From Bacillus cereus group sp. RP43 (GTDB taxonomy: Bacteria > Bacillota > Bacilli > Bacillales > Bacillaceae_G), in the NCBI RefSeq assembly GCF_040459645.1, contig NZ_JARVHQ010000001.1, forward strand, positions 1,426,001-1,490,000: a stretch of 64,000 nucleotides of DNA. Reading direction: 5' to 3'. Positions 49,009 to 59,283 of the stretch are shown here, piece by piece; within the stretch, counting starts at the first letter, position 1, and each line of letters opens with the position of its first letter. The translations under genes and the position numbers were made by a program. The notes beneath the pieces were generated by a model, which was not told the DNA's origin, did no database searches, and saw nothing but the letters and a program-made list of their open reading frames with translations.

Positions 49009-49096
49009 ATATATAATATTTTGCGCTCATAGTAGAGTGGGTAGGGTCATATAATGAAAATAAAATGGATGTTCTATTAGTAGCGGTTATATACTG

Positions 49097-49226
49097 TTTA
49101 TTCGCTTCAAAATTCGGCTGAAGTAAAAAGTTAGATGGAAGCGGGACTGCCCGTAAAAATCCGATTAGCATGGATTAATAATCAGTAGGGATGGGGAAAA
49201 TCCCACTGATTAAGGTTTCACTTTAT
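49097..49226 (-). repeat. bcr1-like B. cereus-group repeat, copy 3 (inverted)
   Basis: 130 bases flanked by perfect TTTAT repeats (49097-49101 and 49222-49226). Read on the minus strand it starts ATAAAGTGAAACCTTAATCA and contains CGGGCAGTCCCGC, CTAACTTTTTACTTCAGCCG and AATTTTGAAGCG, aligning with copies 1 and 2. It sits between sigG and ylmC, where B. subtilis has ylmA and ylmB; its right end is only 45 bases before ylmC. Confidence 0.78.
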
Positions 49227-49270
49227 TTGAGAGCGTAATTACGATTCATGATATAAGGGAGAGGATGAAT

Positions 49271-49549
49271 ATGATACGAATTTCGGAGTTTCAAATGAAG
49301 GATGTTGTAAATATTTCAGATGGAAAAAGGCTTGGGAATATTGGAGATATTGATTTTGATATAGACACAGGGAAGATTAGGGCAGTTATTATTTCCAAGC
49401 AGACACGTATGCTAGGACTCTTTGGAAAGGAAGTAGAATTTGTGATTCCTTGGGAGCAAATTATGAAAATTGGGGAAGATGTCATACTTGTCAGAGTAGA
49501 TAATATTAATTCTGTAACAGAATCAATACAAACACCGACAATTTCATAA
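49271..49549 (+). CDS. ylmC: YlmC/YmxH family PRC-barrel sporulation protein
   Basis: A 92-residue protein with a single PRC-barrel (MIRISEFQMKDVVNISDGKR; IDTGKIRAVIIS; FVIPWEQIMKIGEDVILV) of the YlmC/YmxH family, associated with sporulation but without known biochemistry. ATG 49271 is about seven bases after AGGGAGAGG; ATG 49265 is too close. A bcr1-like repeat ends 45 bases upstream, so its promoter must lie within or very near the repeat. Confidence 0.88.
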   Translation: MIRISEFQMKDVVNISDGKRLGNIGDIDFDIDTGKIRAVIISKQTRMLGLFGKEVEFVIPWEQIMKIGEDVILVRVDNINSVTESIQTPTIS

Positions 49550-49666
49550 AGAATATTACAAATTCCTCTTTTTTTTCAGTTGTCATTATGAAAAAATAAA
49601 AGTATGGTAAAATAGACAGGAAGTACCATGCTTTTTTACGTTATTTTAATTAAAAGGAGCCGCTTT

Positions 49667-50476
49667 ATGAGAGAACCATTTAAATATGTGGACGGTATAC
49701 TGTATTTACAAGCGTGGAAAGAACTTGGAAACATTACTGTTGGATTTACGACAAAAGATGGTGGAGTAAGTACAGGCTCCTTTCATGCGATGAATTTAGG
49801 ATTACATGTGAATGATATCGTGGAGAATGTTCATGAAAACAGACGCATTTTAGCGAATAAGTTACAAAAACCATTAGAAAAATGGATTTGCTCTGAACAA
49901 GTTCATGACCATCATGTTGAGAAAGTAGGACTGCAAGAAAAAGGAAAAGGCGTTTATTCATATGAAGATGGTATTCCAAAAACGGATGGCATTTATACGA
50001 CTAACAAAGATGTTCTCTTAACATCTTGTTACGCTGATTGTGTTCCGCTCTATTTTTATGCACCATCACATGATATGATAGGACTTGCGCATGCTGGATG
50101 GAAAGGGACTGTAACAGAGATTGCGAAAGAAATGATTCAAAAGTGGAATGCAGAAGGTGTTTCAAGTGATGAAATTTATGTCGCAATTGGTCCTGCAATC
50201 GGATCGTGTTGTTATGTTGTTGATGATCGTGTATTAACAGCAGCACAGCAAGTAGTAAACGGATCTGTTCCTCATAAAATAATTTCTGATGGTCAGTATG
50301 CAATTAATTTAAAAGAAGTTAATCGTATATTATGTGTACAAGCAGGTATAAAAGAAGAACATATTGTAATGTCATCTCTTTGTACAAGCTGTGAAGAACA
50401 ATTATTTTTCTCTCATCGTCGTGATCAAGGTAAGACGGGGAGAATGTTGAGTTTCATAGGTTTTAAGGAGGAGTGA
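49667..50476 (+). CDS. ylmD: YlmD, multicopper polyphenol oxidase/YfiH family purine nucleoside enzyme
   Basis: A 269-residue protein of the YfiH/LACC1 (PgeF) family. Members act on purine nucleosides or, in E. coli, proofread peptidoglycan precursors. Zinc-ligand motifs HDHHVEKVG-type, LLTSCYADCVPLYF and GLAHAGWKGTV, and the C-terminal SSLCTSCEEQLFFSHRRD, are intact. ATG 49667 follows AAAAGGAG; a longer in-frame ATG at 49628 lacks a site. A TATGGTAAAAT extended -10 at about 49603-49613 is a likely promoter. Confidence 0.9.
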   Translation: MREPFKYVDGILYLQAWKELGNITVGFTTKDGGVSTGSFHAMNLGLHVNDIVENVHENRRILANKLQKPLEKWICSEQVHDHHVEKVGLQEKGKGVYSYEDGIPKTDGIYTTNKDVLLTSCYADCVPLYFYAPSHDMIGLAHAGWKGTVTEIAKEMIQKWNAEGVSSDEIYVAIGPAIGSCCYVVDDRVLTAAQQVVNGSVPHKIISDGQYAINLKEVNRILCVQAGIKEEHIVMSSLCTSCEEQLFFSHRRDQGKTGRMLSFIGFKEE

Positions 50477-50481
50477 AGCAA

Positions 50482-51156
50482 GTGACAGTGCAAGGGAATT
50501 TAGCAGATGTAAACGAAGCACTTAAAGAATCTTGTGCACGAGCTGGACGTTCGATGAAAGATATTAAGCTCGTTGCAGTTACAAAAACTGTAGGAATTGA
50601 AAAAACAAATGAAGTAATTGAAGCTGGAATTATTGATTTAGGTGAAAATAGAAATGAAGGTTTCTTGCAAAAATATGAGCATTTCGGTTCAAAAGTGAAT
50701 TGGCATTTTATTGGATCATTGCAAACGAGAAAAGTAAAAGAAATCATTAATGAGATTGATTATTTACATTCATTAGATCGTCTCTCGCTTGCAAAAGAAA
50801 TTCAAAAACGTGCTGATAAGAAAGTTAAATGCTTTATTCAAGTGAAAACGTCATCTGAAGAATCAAAGCAAGGATTGGCGATAGAAGAAACAATTTCTTT
50901 TATTCAAAGTTTGCAAGAATTAGATAAGGTTGAAGTGGTAGGATTAATGACAATGGCTCCGTTTACAGGAGAAGAGGAAGAGATTCGTCGCTGCTTTAAG
51001 GAATTGCGTATGCTACAAACAGAGGTGCAGGAGCTAGAATTATTACATGCACCATGTAAAGAATTATCAATGGGAATGTCAAATGATTACACGATTGCAA
51101 TTGAGGAAGGCGCTACATATATTCGTTTGGGAACGGTTTTAGTAGGAAAAGCGTAA
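50482..51156 (+). CDS. ylmE: YlmE, PLP-binding protein (YggS/PROSC family)
   Basis: A 224-residue PLP-dependent fold-type III barrel protein involved in pyridoxal phosphate homeostasis. [10 protein letters not shown] carries the PLP-Lys, and [14 protein letters not shown] and [22 protein letters not shown] are family motifs. Start choice: GTG 50482 is about ten bases after AAGGAGG, while GTG 50473 overlaps the site and the ylmD stop. Tightly linked to sepF. Confidence 0.92.
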   Translation: MTVQGNLADVNEALKESCARAGRSMKDIKLVAVTKTVGIEKTNEVIEAGIIDLGENRNEGFLQKYEHFGSKVNWHFIGSLQTRKVKEIINEIDYLHSLDRLSLAKEIQKRADKKVKCFIQVKTSSEESKQGLAIEETISFIQSLQELDKVEVVGLMTMAPFTGEEEEIRRCFKELRMLQTEVQELELLHAPCKELSMGMSNDYTIAIEEGATYIRLGTVLVGKA

Positions 51157-51175
51157 GAGGAAGGAGAAAGTTATT

Positions 51176-51646
51176 ATGAGTTGGTCAAAAGTAAAATACT
51201 TCTTTTTTGACACACCGGAAGAAAAAGAAGCAGCTCAATATAGTTATGAAAAGGAGCAAACAGACATGAAAAAGCAACAAGATCCCCCGGAACAACAAGA
51301 TGTTTCGTTTGCGAAAGTGCAACCGAAGCAAAATGTAGTGAGTATTGAAACAGCGAAGCAATCTTCAAAAGTTGTTTTACTAGAACCACGCACATATTCG
51401 GAAGCGCAAGGCATTTCGGATCACTTAAAAGGTAGACGAGCTGTTGTAATTAATTTGCAAAGAATGTCTACAGATCAAGCTGTACGTATCGTTGACTTTT
51501 TAAGTGGTACTGTATACGCTATAGGCGGGGATATTCAAAAAATAGGCCCGAAAACATTTATGTGTACACCTGAAAATGTTGATATCGTTGGTGCGATTTC
51601 AGAGTTATTCGGTGAAGAAGAAGAGACCAATATAAAGAGGTGGTAA
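51176..51646 (+). CDS. sepF: Cell division protein SepF
   Basis: A 156-residue septum protein that binds the FtsZ C-terminal tail and the membrane. N-terminal amphipathic segment ([12 protein letters not shown]), a charged linker rich in Gln/Lys, and the SepF domain (about 60-145) with [20 protein letters not shown] and [20 protein letters not shown]. Ribosome site GAAGGAG. It is part of the ylmE-sepF-ylmG-ylmH run next to divIVA. Confidence 0.95.
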   Translation: MSWSKVKYFFFDTPEEKEAAQYSYEKEQTDMKKQQDPPEQQDVSFAKVQPKQNVVSIETAKQSSKVVLLEPRTYSEAQGISDHLKGRRAVVINLQRMSTDQAVRIVDFLSGTVYAIGGDIQKIGPKTFMCTPENVDIVGAISELFGEEEETNIKRW

Positions 51647-51652
51647 TACGCC

Positions 51653-51916
51653 ATGACAACAATTTTAACAGTGTTAGTTACTGCTATCGAGATTTACTCG
51701 TGGGCACTAATTATTTACATTCTCCTATCATGGTTTCCTGGCGCGAAGGAATCAGCTTTTGGAGATTTTCTTGCGCGTATTTGTGAACCGTATTTAGAGC
51801 CGTTTAGGAGGTTTATTCCACCATTTGGTATGATTGATATTTCTCCACTTGTTGCTATTATTGCCTTGAAACTTGCTAGAGGTGGTTTAGTGAGTTTATT
51901 CAACTATTTTTTATAG
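51653..51916 (+). CDS. ylmG: YlmG, YggT family membrane protein
   Basis: An 87-residue protein with two hydrophobic segments and the YggT-family stretch ILLSWFPGAKESAFGDFLAR and CEPYLEPFRRFIPPFGMIDI. Function unclear, but it is conserved next to sepF in Firmicutes, cyanobacteria and plastids, and implicated in envelope or division processes. Six bases separate it from sepF, with RBS AGAGGTGG. Confidence 0.93.
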   Translation: MTTILTVLVTAIEIYSWALIIYILLSWFPGAKESAFGDFLARICEPYLEPFRRFIPPFGMIDISPLVAIIALKLARGGLVSLFNYFL

Positions 51917-51931
51917 TGTGAGGTTAAATAC

Positions 51932-52699
51932 ATGAGCATTTACGAGCATTTTAGACCTGATGAAGAGGTCTTTGTGGATAAAGTATTAGAGTGGAAGCAG
52001 GCTGCTGAGTACCATCAAGTCAAGTTAACAGATTTTCTTGATCCAAGACAGCAACAAATTGTTTCTATGGTAATAGGACAAGGAGATGTAGCTGTACAGT
52101 TTGATGGTGCGATGCCTGAATCCGAACGAAAAAGAGCACTAATTTATCCAGACTATCTAGAATTAAATGAAGAGGAATTTCAAGTAGAAGTATTAGAAAT
52201 TGACTATCCTTCCAAGTTTTTTACGCTAGAACATAGGCAAATATTAGGTGCATTCATGTCGCTTGGTTTAACAAGGGAAAAATGTGGTGATATTTTGCTT
52301 CAAGAAGATCGTGCCCAAATTGCAGTTGCCAAAGAAGTTGTATCGTATATTGAAATGAACTTACAATCAATAGGGAAAATGAAAGTCACACTCTCCCCTA
52401 TACAAGTAGAGCAAATATTGCAGGTAAGTGAAAAATGGGGAGAAAAATCTGGGACTGTTTCGTCACTGCGTCTAGATGTTTTATTAGCTGAAATGCTACA
52501 TATATCTAGGCAGAAAATACAACCTCTCATAAAAAATGGCCTAGTAAAAGTCAATTGGAAAACAATAGAGCAAACTTCATATGAATGTTTTCCTGGGGAT
52601 GTTTTCTCGGTTAGAGGGTATGGACGAAGTAAATTATTTTCTGTAGAAGGTAAAACGAAGCGCGACAAATGGAGAGTTTTGTATGGTATACTAAAATGA
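51932..52699 (+). CDS. ylmH: YlmH, S4-domain RNA-binding protein
   Basis: A 255-residue cytoplasmic protein: YlmH N-terminal domain (about 1-170) with FLDPRQQQIVSMVIGQGD, then a C-terminal S4 RNA-binding domain (SSLRLDVLLAEMLHISRQKI, about 185-240). In B. subtilis YlmH has been linked to ribosome-associated quality control. GTGAGGTT precedes the ATG. Confidence 0.92.
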   Translation: MSIYEHFRPDEEVFVDKVLEWKQAAEYHQVKLTDFLDPRQQQIVSMVIGQGDVAVQFDGAMPESERKRALIYPDYLELNEEEFQVEVLEIDYPSKFFTLEHRQILGAFMSLGLTREKCGDILLQEDRAQIAVAKEVVSYIEMNLQSIGKMKVTLSPIQVEQILQVSEKWGEKSGTVSSLRLDVLLAEMLHISRQKIQPLIKNGLVKVNWKTIEQTSYECFPGDVFSVRGYGRSKLFSVEGKTKRDKWRVLYGILK

Positions 52700-52727
52700 T
52701 TGGTTTTTTAGAAGGAAATTCTCTTAT

Positions 52728-52749
52728 TTTGTCGAAGAAAAGATATAAT
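52728..52749 (+). promoter_or_regulatory. divIVA promoter with a Spo0A box
   Basis: TATAAT (52744-52749) is a perfect -10 box about 40 bases before divIVA. A full TTTGTCGAA (52728-52736), identical to the Spo0A-box core TGTCGAA, lies between it and a poor -35 region. That placement could let Spo0A~P act as repressor or activator. Sequence-based inference only. Confidence 0.45.
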
Positions 52750-52788
52750 TGAAAGAGGAAATTTAGATAACTACTTGGAGGTGGCGTT

Positions 52789-53295
52789 GTGCCGTTAACA
52801 CCATTAGATATTCATAACAAAGAATTTGGTCGCGGATTTCGTGGCTACGATGAAGATCAAGTAAATGAGTTTCTTGATCAAATCATCAAAGATTATGAAT
52901 TAGTCATTCGTGAGAAAAAAGCTTTAGAAGAAAAGGTTGCACAATTAGAAGGAAAGTTAGATCATTTTTCTAATATTGAAGATACGCTGAACAAATCTAT
53001 CATTGTCGCACAAGAAGCTGCTGAAGAAGTGAAGCGTAATGCACAAAAAGAAGCAAAATTAATTGTACGTGAAGCAGAAAAAAATGCAGATCGTATCATT
53101 AACGAAGCATTAGTGAAATCAAGAAAAGTTGCTTTTGATATTGAAGAGTTGAAGAAACAAGCGAAAGTATTCCGAACTCGTTTCCGTATGTTATTAGAAA
53201 CACAACTTGAAATGTTAAACAACGATGATTGGGATAAACTAATTGAGTTAGAAGACGAAGTGGACGAGCTGTTGAAAAAAGAAGAAACAGTGTAA
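52789..53295 (+). CDS. divIVA: Septum site-determining protein DivIVA
   Basis: A 168-residue coiled-coil protein that senses negative membrane curvature at poles and septa. The N-terminal lipid-binding domain MPLTPLDIHNKEFGRGFRGY is conserved (residues 1-60), followed by a long coiled coil (about 65-150) and an acidic tail. GTG start behind TTGGAGGTGG. It precedes the ileS T-box, as in B. subtilis. Confidence 0.96.
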   Translation: MPLTPLDIHNKEFGRGFRGYDEDQVNEFLDQIIKDYELVIREKKALEEKVAQLEGKLDHFSNIEDTLNKSIIVAQEAAEEVKRNAQKEAKLIVREAEKNADRIINEALVKSRKVAFDIEELKKQAKVFRTRFRMLLETQLEMLNNDDWDKLIELEDEVDELLKKEETV

Positions 53296-53344
53296 GCTTG
53301 ACGTTTTTCTCATTATTACATATAATTTTAAACAACATATTTAT

Positions 53345-53596
53345 TAAGAAAAACGAAGATAGGGATAAGTACCTTTTTCATACCTTATATAGCGAACTGA
53401 GGATGGTGTAAGCTCAGGATAAGGAGATAATGGGAATATCACCCTGGAGTTCCGCGCTGAACAAATAGAGTAAGCGTAGGCGTATATTCGCGTTAAGAAT
53501 ATAAAGAGGATTGTATACATACGTATAGGATCTACTAGGGTGGTACCGCGGGAGACTTTCTCGTCCCTTTTTGGGATGAGAAGGTCTCTTTTTTAT
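53345..53596 (+). promoter_or_regulatory. T-box riboswitch, isoleucine specifier, upstream of ileS
   Basis: The T-box sequence AGGGTGGTACCGCG is at 53537-53550. The long stem I upstream carries GGGAATATCACCC, whose ATC (53438-53440) reads as an Ile specifier codon. A terminator hairpin follows: arms at 53552-53567 (GAGACTTTCTCGTCCC) and 53573-53588, then a T run to about 53596. Uncharged tRNA(Ile) should promote read-through into ileS. Confidence 0.92.
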
Positions 53597-53642
53597 TCCG
53601 TTTTTTAAGTGTTTCTTTTATACATGTAAGGAGGAATTGAGC

Positions 53643-56408
53643 ATGGAGTACAAAAATACATTACTAATGCCAAAAACAGAGTTCCCAATGCGTGGGAATT
53701 TACCGAAACGTGAGCCTGCAATGCAAGAACAGTGGGCTGAAATGAATATTTATGAAAAGGTACAAGAACACACGAAAGGTCGTCCTTTATTTGTACTACA
53801 TGATGGACCTCCATATGCGAATGGTGACATTCATATGGGACATGCATTAAATAAAGTATTAAAGGACTTTATTGTTCGCTATAAATCAATGACTGGATAC
53901 TGTGCACCATATGTACCAGGTTGGGATACACACGGTTTACCGATTGAACAAGCTTTAACTAATAAAGGTGTAAAACGTAAAGAAATGACGGTTGCTGAGT
54001 TCCGTAAGTTATGCGCAGAGTATGCATATGAGCAAGTAGAACGTCAACGTGAACAGTTTAAGCGTTTAGGTGTACGTGCAGATTGGGATAATCCATATAT
54101 TACTTTAGAGCCAGCTTATGAAGCACAACAAATTAAAGTGTTTGGTGACATGGCGAAAAAAGGTTATATCTATAAAGGACAGAAACCAGTTTACTGGTCT
54201 CCAACGAGTGAATCAGCTTTAGCAGAAGCTGAAATTGAATACCAAGATAAAAAATCAGCATCTATTTACGTGGCATTCCCTGTAAAAGACGGAAAGAACG
54301 TATTAGAAGGTGATGAGAAGTTCATTATTTGGACAACAACACCTTGGACGTTACCTGCTAACTTAGGTATTTCTGTTCATCCAGAACTTGAATATGCTAT
54401 TGTGAAAGTAAATGATGAGAAATATATTATTGCTTCTGAACTATTTGAGACAGTTGCAAAAACGTTAGAATGGGAAAATACTGAAGTTGTGAAAACGGTA
54501 AAAGGTAGCGAACTGGAGTATACAGTTGCAAAACATCCATTCTACGATCGTGACTCATTAGTTATGCTAGGGGAGCACGTTACAACAGATGCTGGTACAG
54601 GTTGTGTACATACAGCACCTGGACACGGGGAAGACGATTTCCTTGTTGGTAAGAAATATGGTTTAGAAGTTCTTTGTCCAGTTGATGATAAAGGTGTATT
54701 AACAAATGAAGCACCTGGATTTGAAGGACTATTCTATGATAAAGCTAATAAACCAATTACGGAAAAGTTAGAAGAAGTAGGTGCGTTACTAAAATTAACA
54801 TTTATTACGCATTCATACCCACATGATTGGAGAACGAAAAAACCAATCATTTTCCGTGCAACAGCACAGTGGTTTGCATCTATTGAAGCATTCCGTAAAG
54901 AATTATTACAAGCTGTTGAAGAAACGAAATGGGTGCCAGCATGGGGTGAGACTCGTCTTCATAATATGGTTCGTGACCGTGGTGATTGGTGTATTTCTCG
55001 TCAACGTGCATGGGGTGTACCAATTCCTGTATTCTATGCAGAGAATGGTGATCCAATTATTACAGATGAAACAATTAGCAATGTAGCAGATTTATTCCGT
55101 GAACACGGTTCTAACGTATGGTTCGAGCGTGAAGCGAAAGATCTATTACCAGAAGGATTTACACATCCAGGTAGCCCAAATGGTGAATTCCGTAAAGAAA
55201 CAGACATTATGGATGTATGGTTTGATTCAGGTTCTTCTCACCAAGCGGTATTAGAAGAGCGTGATGATTTACAACGTCCAGCAGATTTATATTTAGAAGG
55301 ATCTGACCAATATCGTGGTTGGTTTAACTCTTCATTATCAACAGCAGTTGCTGTAACAGGTAAAGCACCGTATAAAGGTGTTCTAAGCCACGGTTTCGTA
55401 CTAGATGGTGACGGACGTAAAATGAGTAAGTCGATTGGAAACATCGTCGTACCGAAGAAAATTATGGATCAATTAGGCGGAGATATTTTACGCTTATGGG
55501 TTTCTTCTGTTGACTATCAATCTGATGTACGTATTTCAGATGATATTTTAAAACAAGTAGCAGAAGTATATCGTAAAATCCGTAATACATTCCGTTTCTT
55601 ATTAGGAAACTTAGATGACTTTAATCCAAGTGAAAATACAGTGGCGGCAGCTGAGCTTCGTGAAGTGGACCGTTACATGTTAGTAAAATTAAATGACTTA
55701 ATTACAAAAGTAAAAGAAGCATATGAAGCATATGACTTTGCGGCAGTATATCACGCAATCCATAACTTCTGTACAATTGATTTAAGCTCATTCTATTTAG
55801 ACTTTGCGAAAGACATTTTATACATTGAAGGTGCAAATCATCACGATCGCCGCGCAATTCAAACAGTATTATATGATGTTCTTGTTGCATTAACAAAACT
55901 TGTAACACCAATCTTACCTCATACAGCTGATGAAGTATGGCCTTATGTCCCTGGTGCAGAAGAAGAAAGCGTCCAGTTAACTAATATGCCAGAAGTTGTA
56001 GAAGTAGATGGTGCTGAAGCGTTAAAAACAAAATGGGATGCATTTATGACGTTACGTGATGACGTATTAAAAGCTTTAGAAGTCGCTCGTAATGAAAAAG
56101 TAATTGGTAAGTCATTAAATGCAAGTATTACACTATATCCGACTGCAGAAATGAAAGCTATGTTAGAGTCTATTAGTGAAGACTTAAAGCAACTATTTAT
56201 CGTTTCTGAGTATAAACTTGGTGGTATGATGGAAGAAGCACCAAAAGAAGCGCCTAAGTATGAGCATACAGCGGTTGTTGTAGCTCAGGCAACGGGTGAC
56301 ACATGTGAACGTTGTTGGGTTGTTTCAGAAACAATTGGTAAAGATGCGGAACATGAAACATTATGTGAGCGTTGTGCAACAGTTGTTAAAGAAAACTATG
56401 TAAAATAA
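53643..56408 (+). CDS. ileS: Isoleucyl-tRNA synthetase
   Basis: A 921-residue class I synthetase. [18 protein letters not shown] carries the HIGH-type motif (HMGH), KMSKSIGN is the KMSKS loop, the CP1 editing domain contains [13 protein letters not shown] and [19 protein letters not shown], and the C-terminus has a zinc finger with CERCWVVSE and [11 protein letters not shown] 53643 is eight bases after AAGGAGG; TTG 53637 is too close. Controlled by the T-box upstream. The bacterial-type sequence is sensitive to mupirocin in other species. Confidence 0.98.
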   Translation: MEYKNTLLMPKTEFPMRGNLPKREPAMQEQWAEMNIYEKVQEHTKGRPLFVLHDGPPYANGDIHMGHALNKVLKDFIVRYKSMTGYCAPYVPGWDTHGLPIEQALTNKGVKRKEMTVAEFRKLCAEYAYEQVERQREQFKRLGVRADWDNPYITLEPAYEAQQIKVFGDMAKKGYIYKGQKPVYWSPTSESALAEAEIEYQDKKSASIYVAFPVKDGKNVLEGDEKFIIWTTTPWTLPANLGISVHPELEYAIVKVNDEKYIIASELFETVAKTLEWENTEVVKTVKGSELEYTVAKHPFYDRDSLVMLGEHVTTDAGTGCVHTAPGHGEDDFLVGKKYGLEVLCPVDDKGVLTNEAPGFEGLFYDKANKPITEKLEEVGALLKLTFITHSYPHDWRTKKPIIFRATAQWFASIEAFRKELLQAVEETKWVPAWGETRLHNMVRDRGDWCISRQRAWGVPIPVFYAENGDPIITDETISNVADLFREHGSNVWFEREAKDLLPEGFTHPGSPNGEFRKETDIMDVWFDSGSSHQAVLEERDDLQRPADLYLEGSDQYRGWFNSSLSTAVAVTGKAPYKGVLSHGFVLDGDGRKMSKSIGNIVVPKKIMDQLGGDILRLWVSSVDYQSDVRISDDILKQVAEVYRKIRNTFRFLLGNLDDFNPSENTVAAAELREVDRYMLVKLNDLITKVKEAYEAYDFAAVYHAIHNFCTIDLSSFYLDFAKDILYIEGANHHDRRAIQTVLYDVLVALTKLVTPILPHTADEVWPYVPGAEEESVQLTNMPEVVEVDGAEALKTKWDAFMTLRDDVLKALEVARNEKVIGKSLNASITLYPTAEMKAMLESISEDLKQLFIVSEYKLGGMMEEAPKEAPKYEHTAVVVAQATGDTCERCWVVSETIGKDAEHETLCERCATVVKENYVK

Positions 56409-56410
56409 TG

Positions 56411-56446
56411 AAAAAACTGACTGCTCATAATAGCAGTCAGTTTTTT
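56411..56446 (+). terminator. Terminator after ileS
   Basis: AAAAAACTGACTGCT and AGCAGTCAGTTTTTT, loop CATAAT. Confidence 0.92.
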
Positions 56447-56564
56447 GTTGATGATATATCGAAATAACTTTCACTCTCTTTCCTATGAAGGAAAAATGTG
56501 TGTGAGGTAAGCATGGAAATTTCGGACACACTAATTGTACATTGCAGCTGGGAGGAATGTACAC

Positions 56565-56894
56565 GTGAATGAAATTTATATGGAAATAAAAGAAGAATTG
56601 CAATTGATGAGAAAAGAGTTGCAAGATAGACTGGCTAAAGAAGTAATGCACACATACTATATGGAATTTGGGCAAGAACTTGGATACGAAATAAAGGAAG
56701 AGACAAAGAAAAAATTGCTATTACATGATATAAAAGAGGATTTAAAAGATGTAGAACGTGCATTGTTTAAAATGGAAATAGATATGTACGGTATTTGTGA
56801 AGAAACTGGAAGAGCGATTCCAACAAAACAAATGAAAACAATGCCGACTGCTCGTACTATTCATGAATTTTTCTATGAAAAGGTAAATGTATGA
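56565..56894 (+). CDS. ylyA: YlyA, DksA/TraR-like protein with degenerate zinc finger
   Basis: A 109-residue charged, helical protein of the TraR/DksA type. The region YGICEETGRAIPTKQMKTMP lines up with the DksA/YteA zinc-finger segment, but only one of the four Cys remains, and the later Cys pair is replaced (ARTIHEFF). I start at GTG 56565, behind GGGAGG; ATG 56580 is possible. Its position between ileS and lspA matches B. subtilis ylyA, reported to bind RNA polymerase and affect sigma-G genes. Confidence in function is modest. Confidence 0.78.
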   Translation: MNEIYMEIKEELQLMRKELQDRLAKEVMHTYYMEFGQELGYEIKEETKKKLLLHDIKEDLKDVERALFKMEIDMYGICEETGRAIPTKQMKTMPTARTIHEFFYEKVNV

Positions 56895-56961
56895 ATACGC
56901 ACAACGATATTATGTTACCTTTTTTTAATTTATTTTATTCTTCCACAAAGGTTCATTGTGA

Positions 56962-57477
<516 letters not shown>

Positions 57478-57481
57478 TTGA

Positions 57482-58390
57482 ATGAGTGAAGTAGTACAAG
57501 TAACAGTTGCAGAAGAACAAAAAAGCGAGCGAATTGATAAATTCGTTGCAGAAATAAACAGTGAATGGTCACGTTCACAAGTACAGCAATGGATTAAAGA
57601 TGCTGTTGTGACAGTAAATGGGAAATCAGTTAAAGTGAATTACAAAGTAAAAGAAAATGATGAAATTACAGTAACAATTCCCGATCCAGAAGAGTTAGAT
57701 ATTCAACCGGAAGATATGAATTTAGAAGTTTATTATGAAGATGCCGATGTACTAGTTGTAAATAAGCCGCGTGGAATGGTAGTACATCCAGCACCAGGGC
57801 ATACGAAGGGTACGCTTGTAAACGGACTTATGCATCATTGTACAGACCTATCAGGTATTAACGGTGTAATGCGTCCTGGTATAGTACACCGTATTGATAA
57901 GGATACATCTGGATTATTAATGGTTGCTAAAAATGATATGGCGCACGAATCACTTGTAAATCAACTTGTAGCAAAAACGGTAACAAGACGCTATAAAGCG
58001 ATTGTACATGGTGTAATTCCACATGATAAAGGAACAATTGATGCTCCAATTGGTCGTGATAAAAAAGAACGTCAAAGTATGACTGTTGATGAAAATGGTA
58101 AGAATGCAGTTACGCATTTCCAAGTGTTAGAGCGATTTAAAGATTTCACACTTGTAGAATGTCGCTTAGAAACGGGACGTACACACCAAATTCGTGTTCA
58201 TATGAAATATATTGGTTATCCACTTGCAGGGGATCCAAAGTATGGTCCGAAGAAAACATTAGATATGAATGGACAAGCACTTCATGCAGGGATTTTAGGT
58301 TTCGATCACCCTCGTACTGGTGAATATATTGAGTTTGAGGCACCGATTCCAGAAGTGTTTGAAGAAGCGCTAAATATTTTACGGAAATAG
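57482..58390 (+). CDS. ylyB: RluD-like ribosomal large subunit pseudouridine synthase (YlyB)
   Basis: A 302-residue RluA/RluD family enzyme: N-terminal S4 domain (SERIDKFVAEINSEWSRSQV, about 15-75) and catalytic domain with VVNKPRGMVVHPAPGH and the catalytic Asp in HRIDKDTSGLLMVAK. Likely modifies 23S rRNA. It directly follows lspA and precedes the pyr operon, the conserved Bacillus order. Confidence 0.93.
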   Translation: MSEVVQVTVAEEQKSERIDKFVAEINSEWSRSQVQQWIKDAVVTVNGKSVKVNYKVKENDEITVTIPDPEELDIQPEDMNLEVYYEDADVLVVNKPRGMVVHPAPGHTKGTLVNGLMHHCTDLSGINGVMRPGIVHRIDKDTSGLLMVAKNDMAHESLVNQLVAKTVTRRYKAIVHGVIPHDKGTIDAPIGRDKKERQSMTVDENGKNAVTHFQVLERFKDFTLVECRLETGRTHQIRVHMKYIGYPLAGDPKYGPKKTLDMNGQALHAGILGFDHPRTGEYIEFEAPIPEVFEEALNILRK

Positions 58391-58392
58391 TA

Positions 58393-58421
58393 TTGACAAA
58401 TCATAAGAAAACTGAGATACT
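58393..58421 (+). promoter_or_regulatory. pyr operon promoter
   Basis: TTGACA (58393-58398), 17-base spacer, GATACT (58416-58421); it begins directly after the stop codon of the upstream gene. It drives the PyrR-attenuated pyrimidine operon. Confidence 0.78.
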
Positions 58422-58435
58422 GACAACAGTTAAAT

Positions 58436-58551
58436 AATGATCCTTTAACACAGCCCCGTGAGGTTGAGAAGGTAACGGTTTGAAATACTTAGGGTATGTT
58501 GTACCCTTTTTTCAAAAGTCCTCTCGCACACGCTGAGAGGACTTTTTTTAT
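58436..58551 (+). promoter_or_regulatory. PyrR attenuator 1 (leader)
   Basis: The PyrR-binding stem-loop segment CAGCCCCGTGAGGTTG (about 58451-58466) is followed by a terminator, AAAAGTCCTCTC and GAGAGGACTTTT (58514-58545), with a T run. UMP/UTP-bound PyrR should stabilise the anti-antiterminator and stop transcription before pyrR. Confidence 0.85.
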
Positions 58552-58591
58552 ACCATTACTCTCACGCAAGAAAAAAAGCTTGGAGGTGTAG

Positions 58592-59137
<546 letters not shown>

Positions 59138-59149
59138 AGCCCTTTTAAA

Positions 59150-59249
59150 TGTAGTCCTGTGAGGCTGCCAAAGGGTCTTGGCTTTCATATGTCAAATTTG
59201 GCATACGAAAGTATAGGACTCTTTGTGCACAGGCACAAAGAGTTTTTTT
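59150..59249 (+). promoter_or_regulatory. PyrR attenuator 2 (pyrR-pyrP)
   Basis: AGTCCTGTGAGGCTG (about 59153-59167) is the PyrR-binding loop consensus. The terminator pairs ACTCTTTGTGC (59218-59228) with GCACAAAGAGT (59233-59243), followed by seven T. Confidence 0.9.
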
Positions 59250-59283
59250 ATTGCAAAGATTATAACTGAAGGAGGATGTAACA

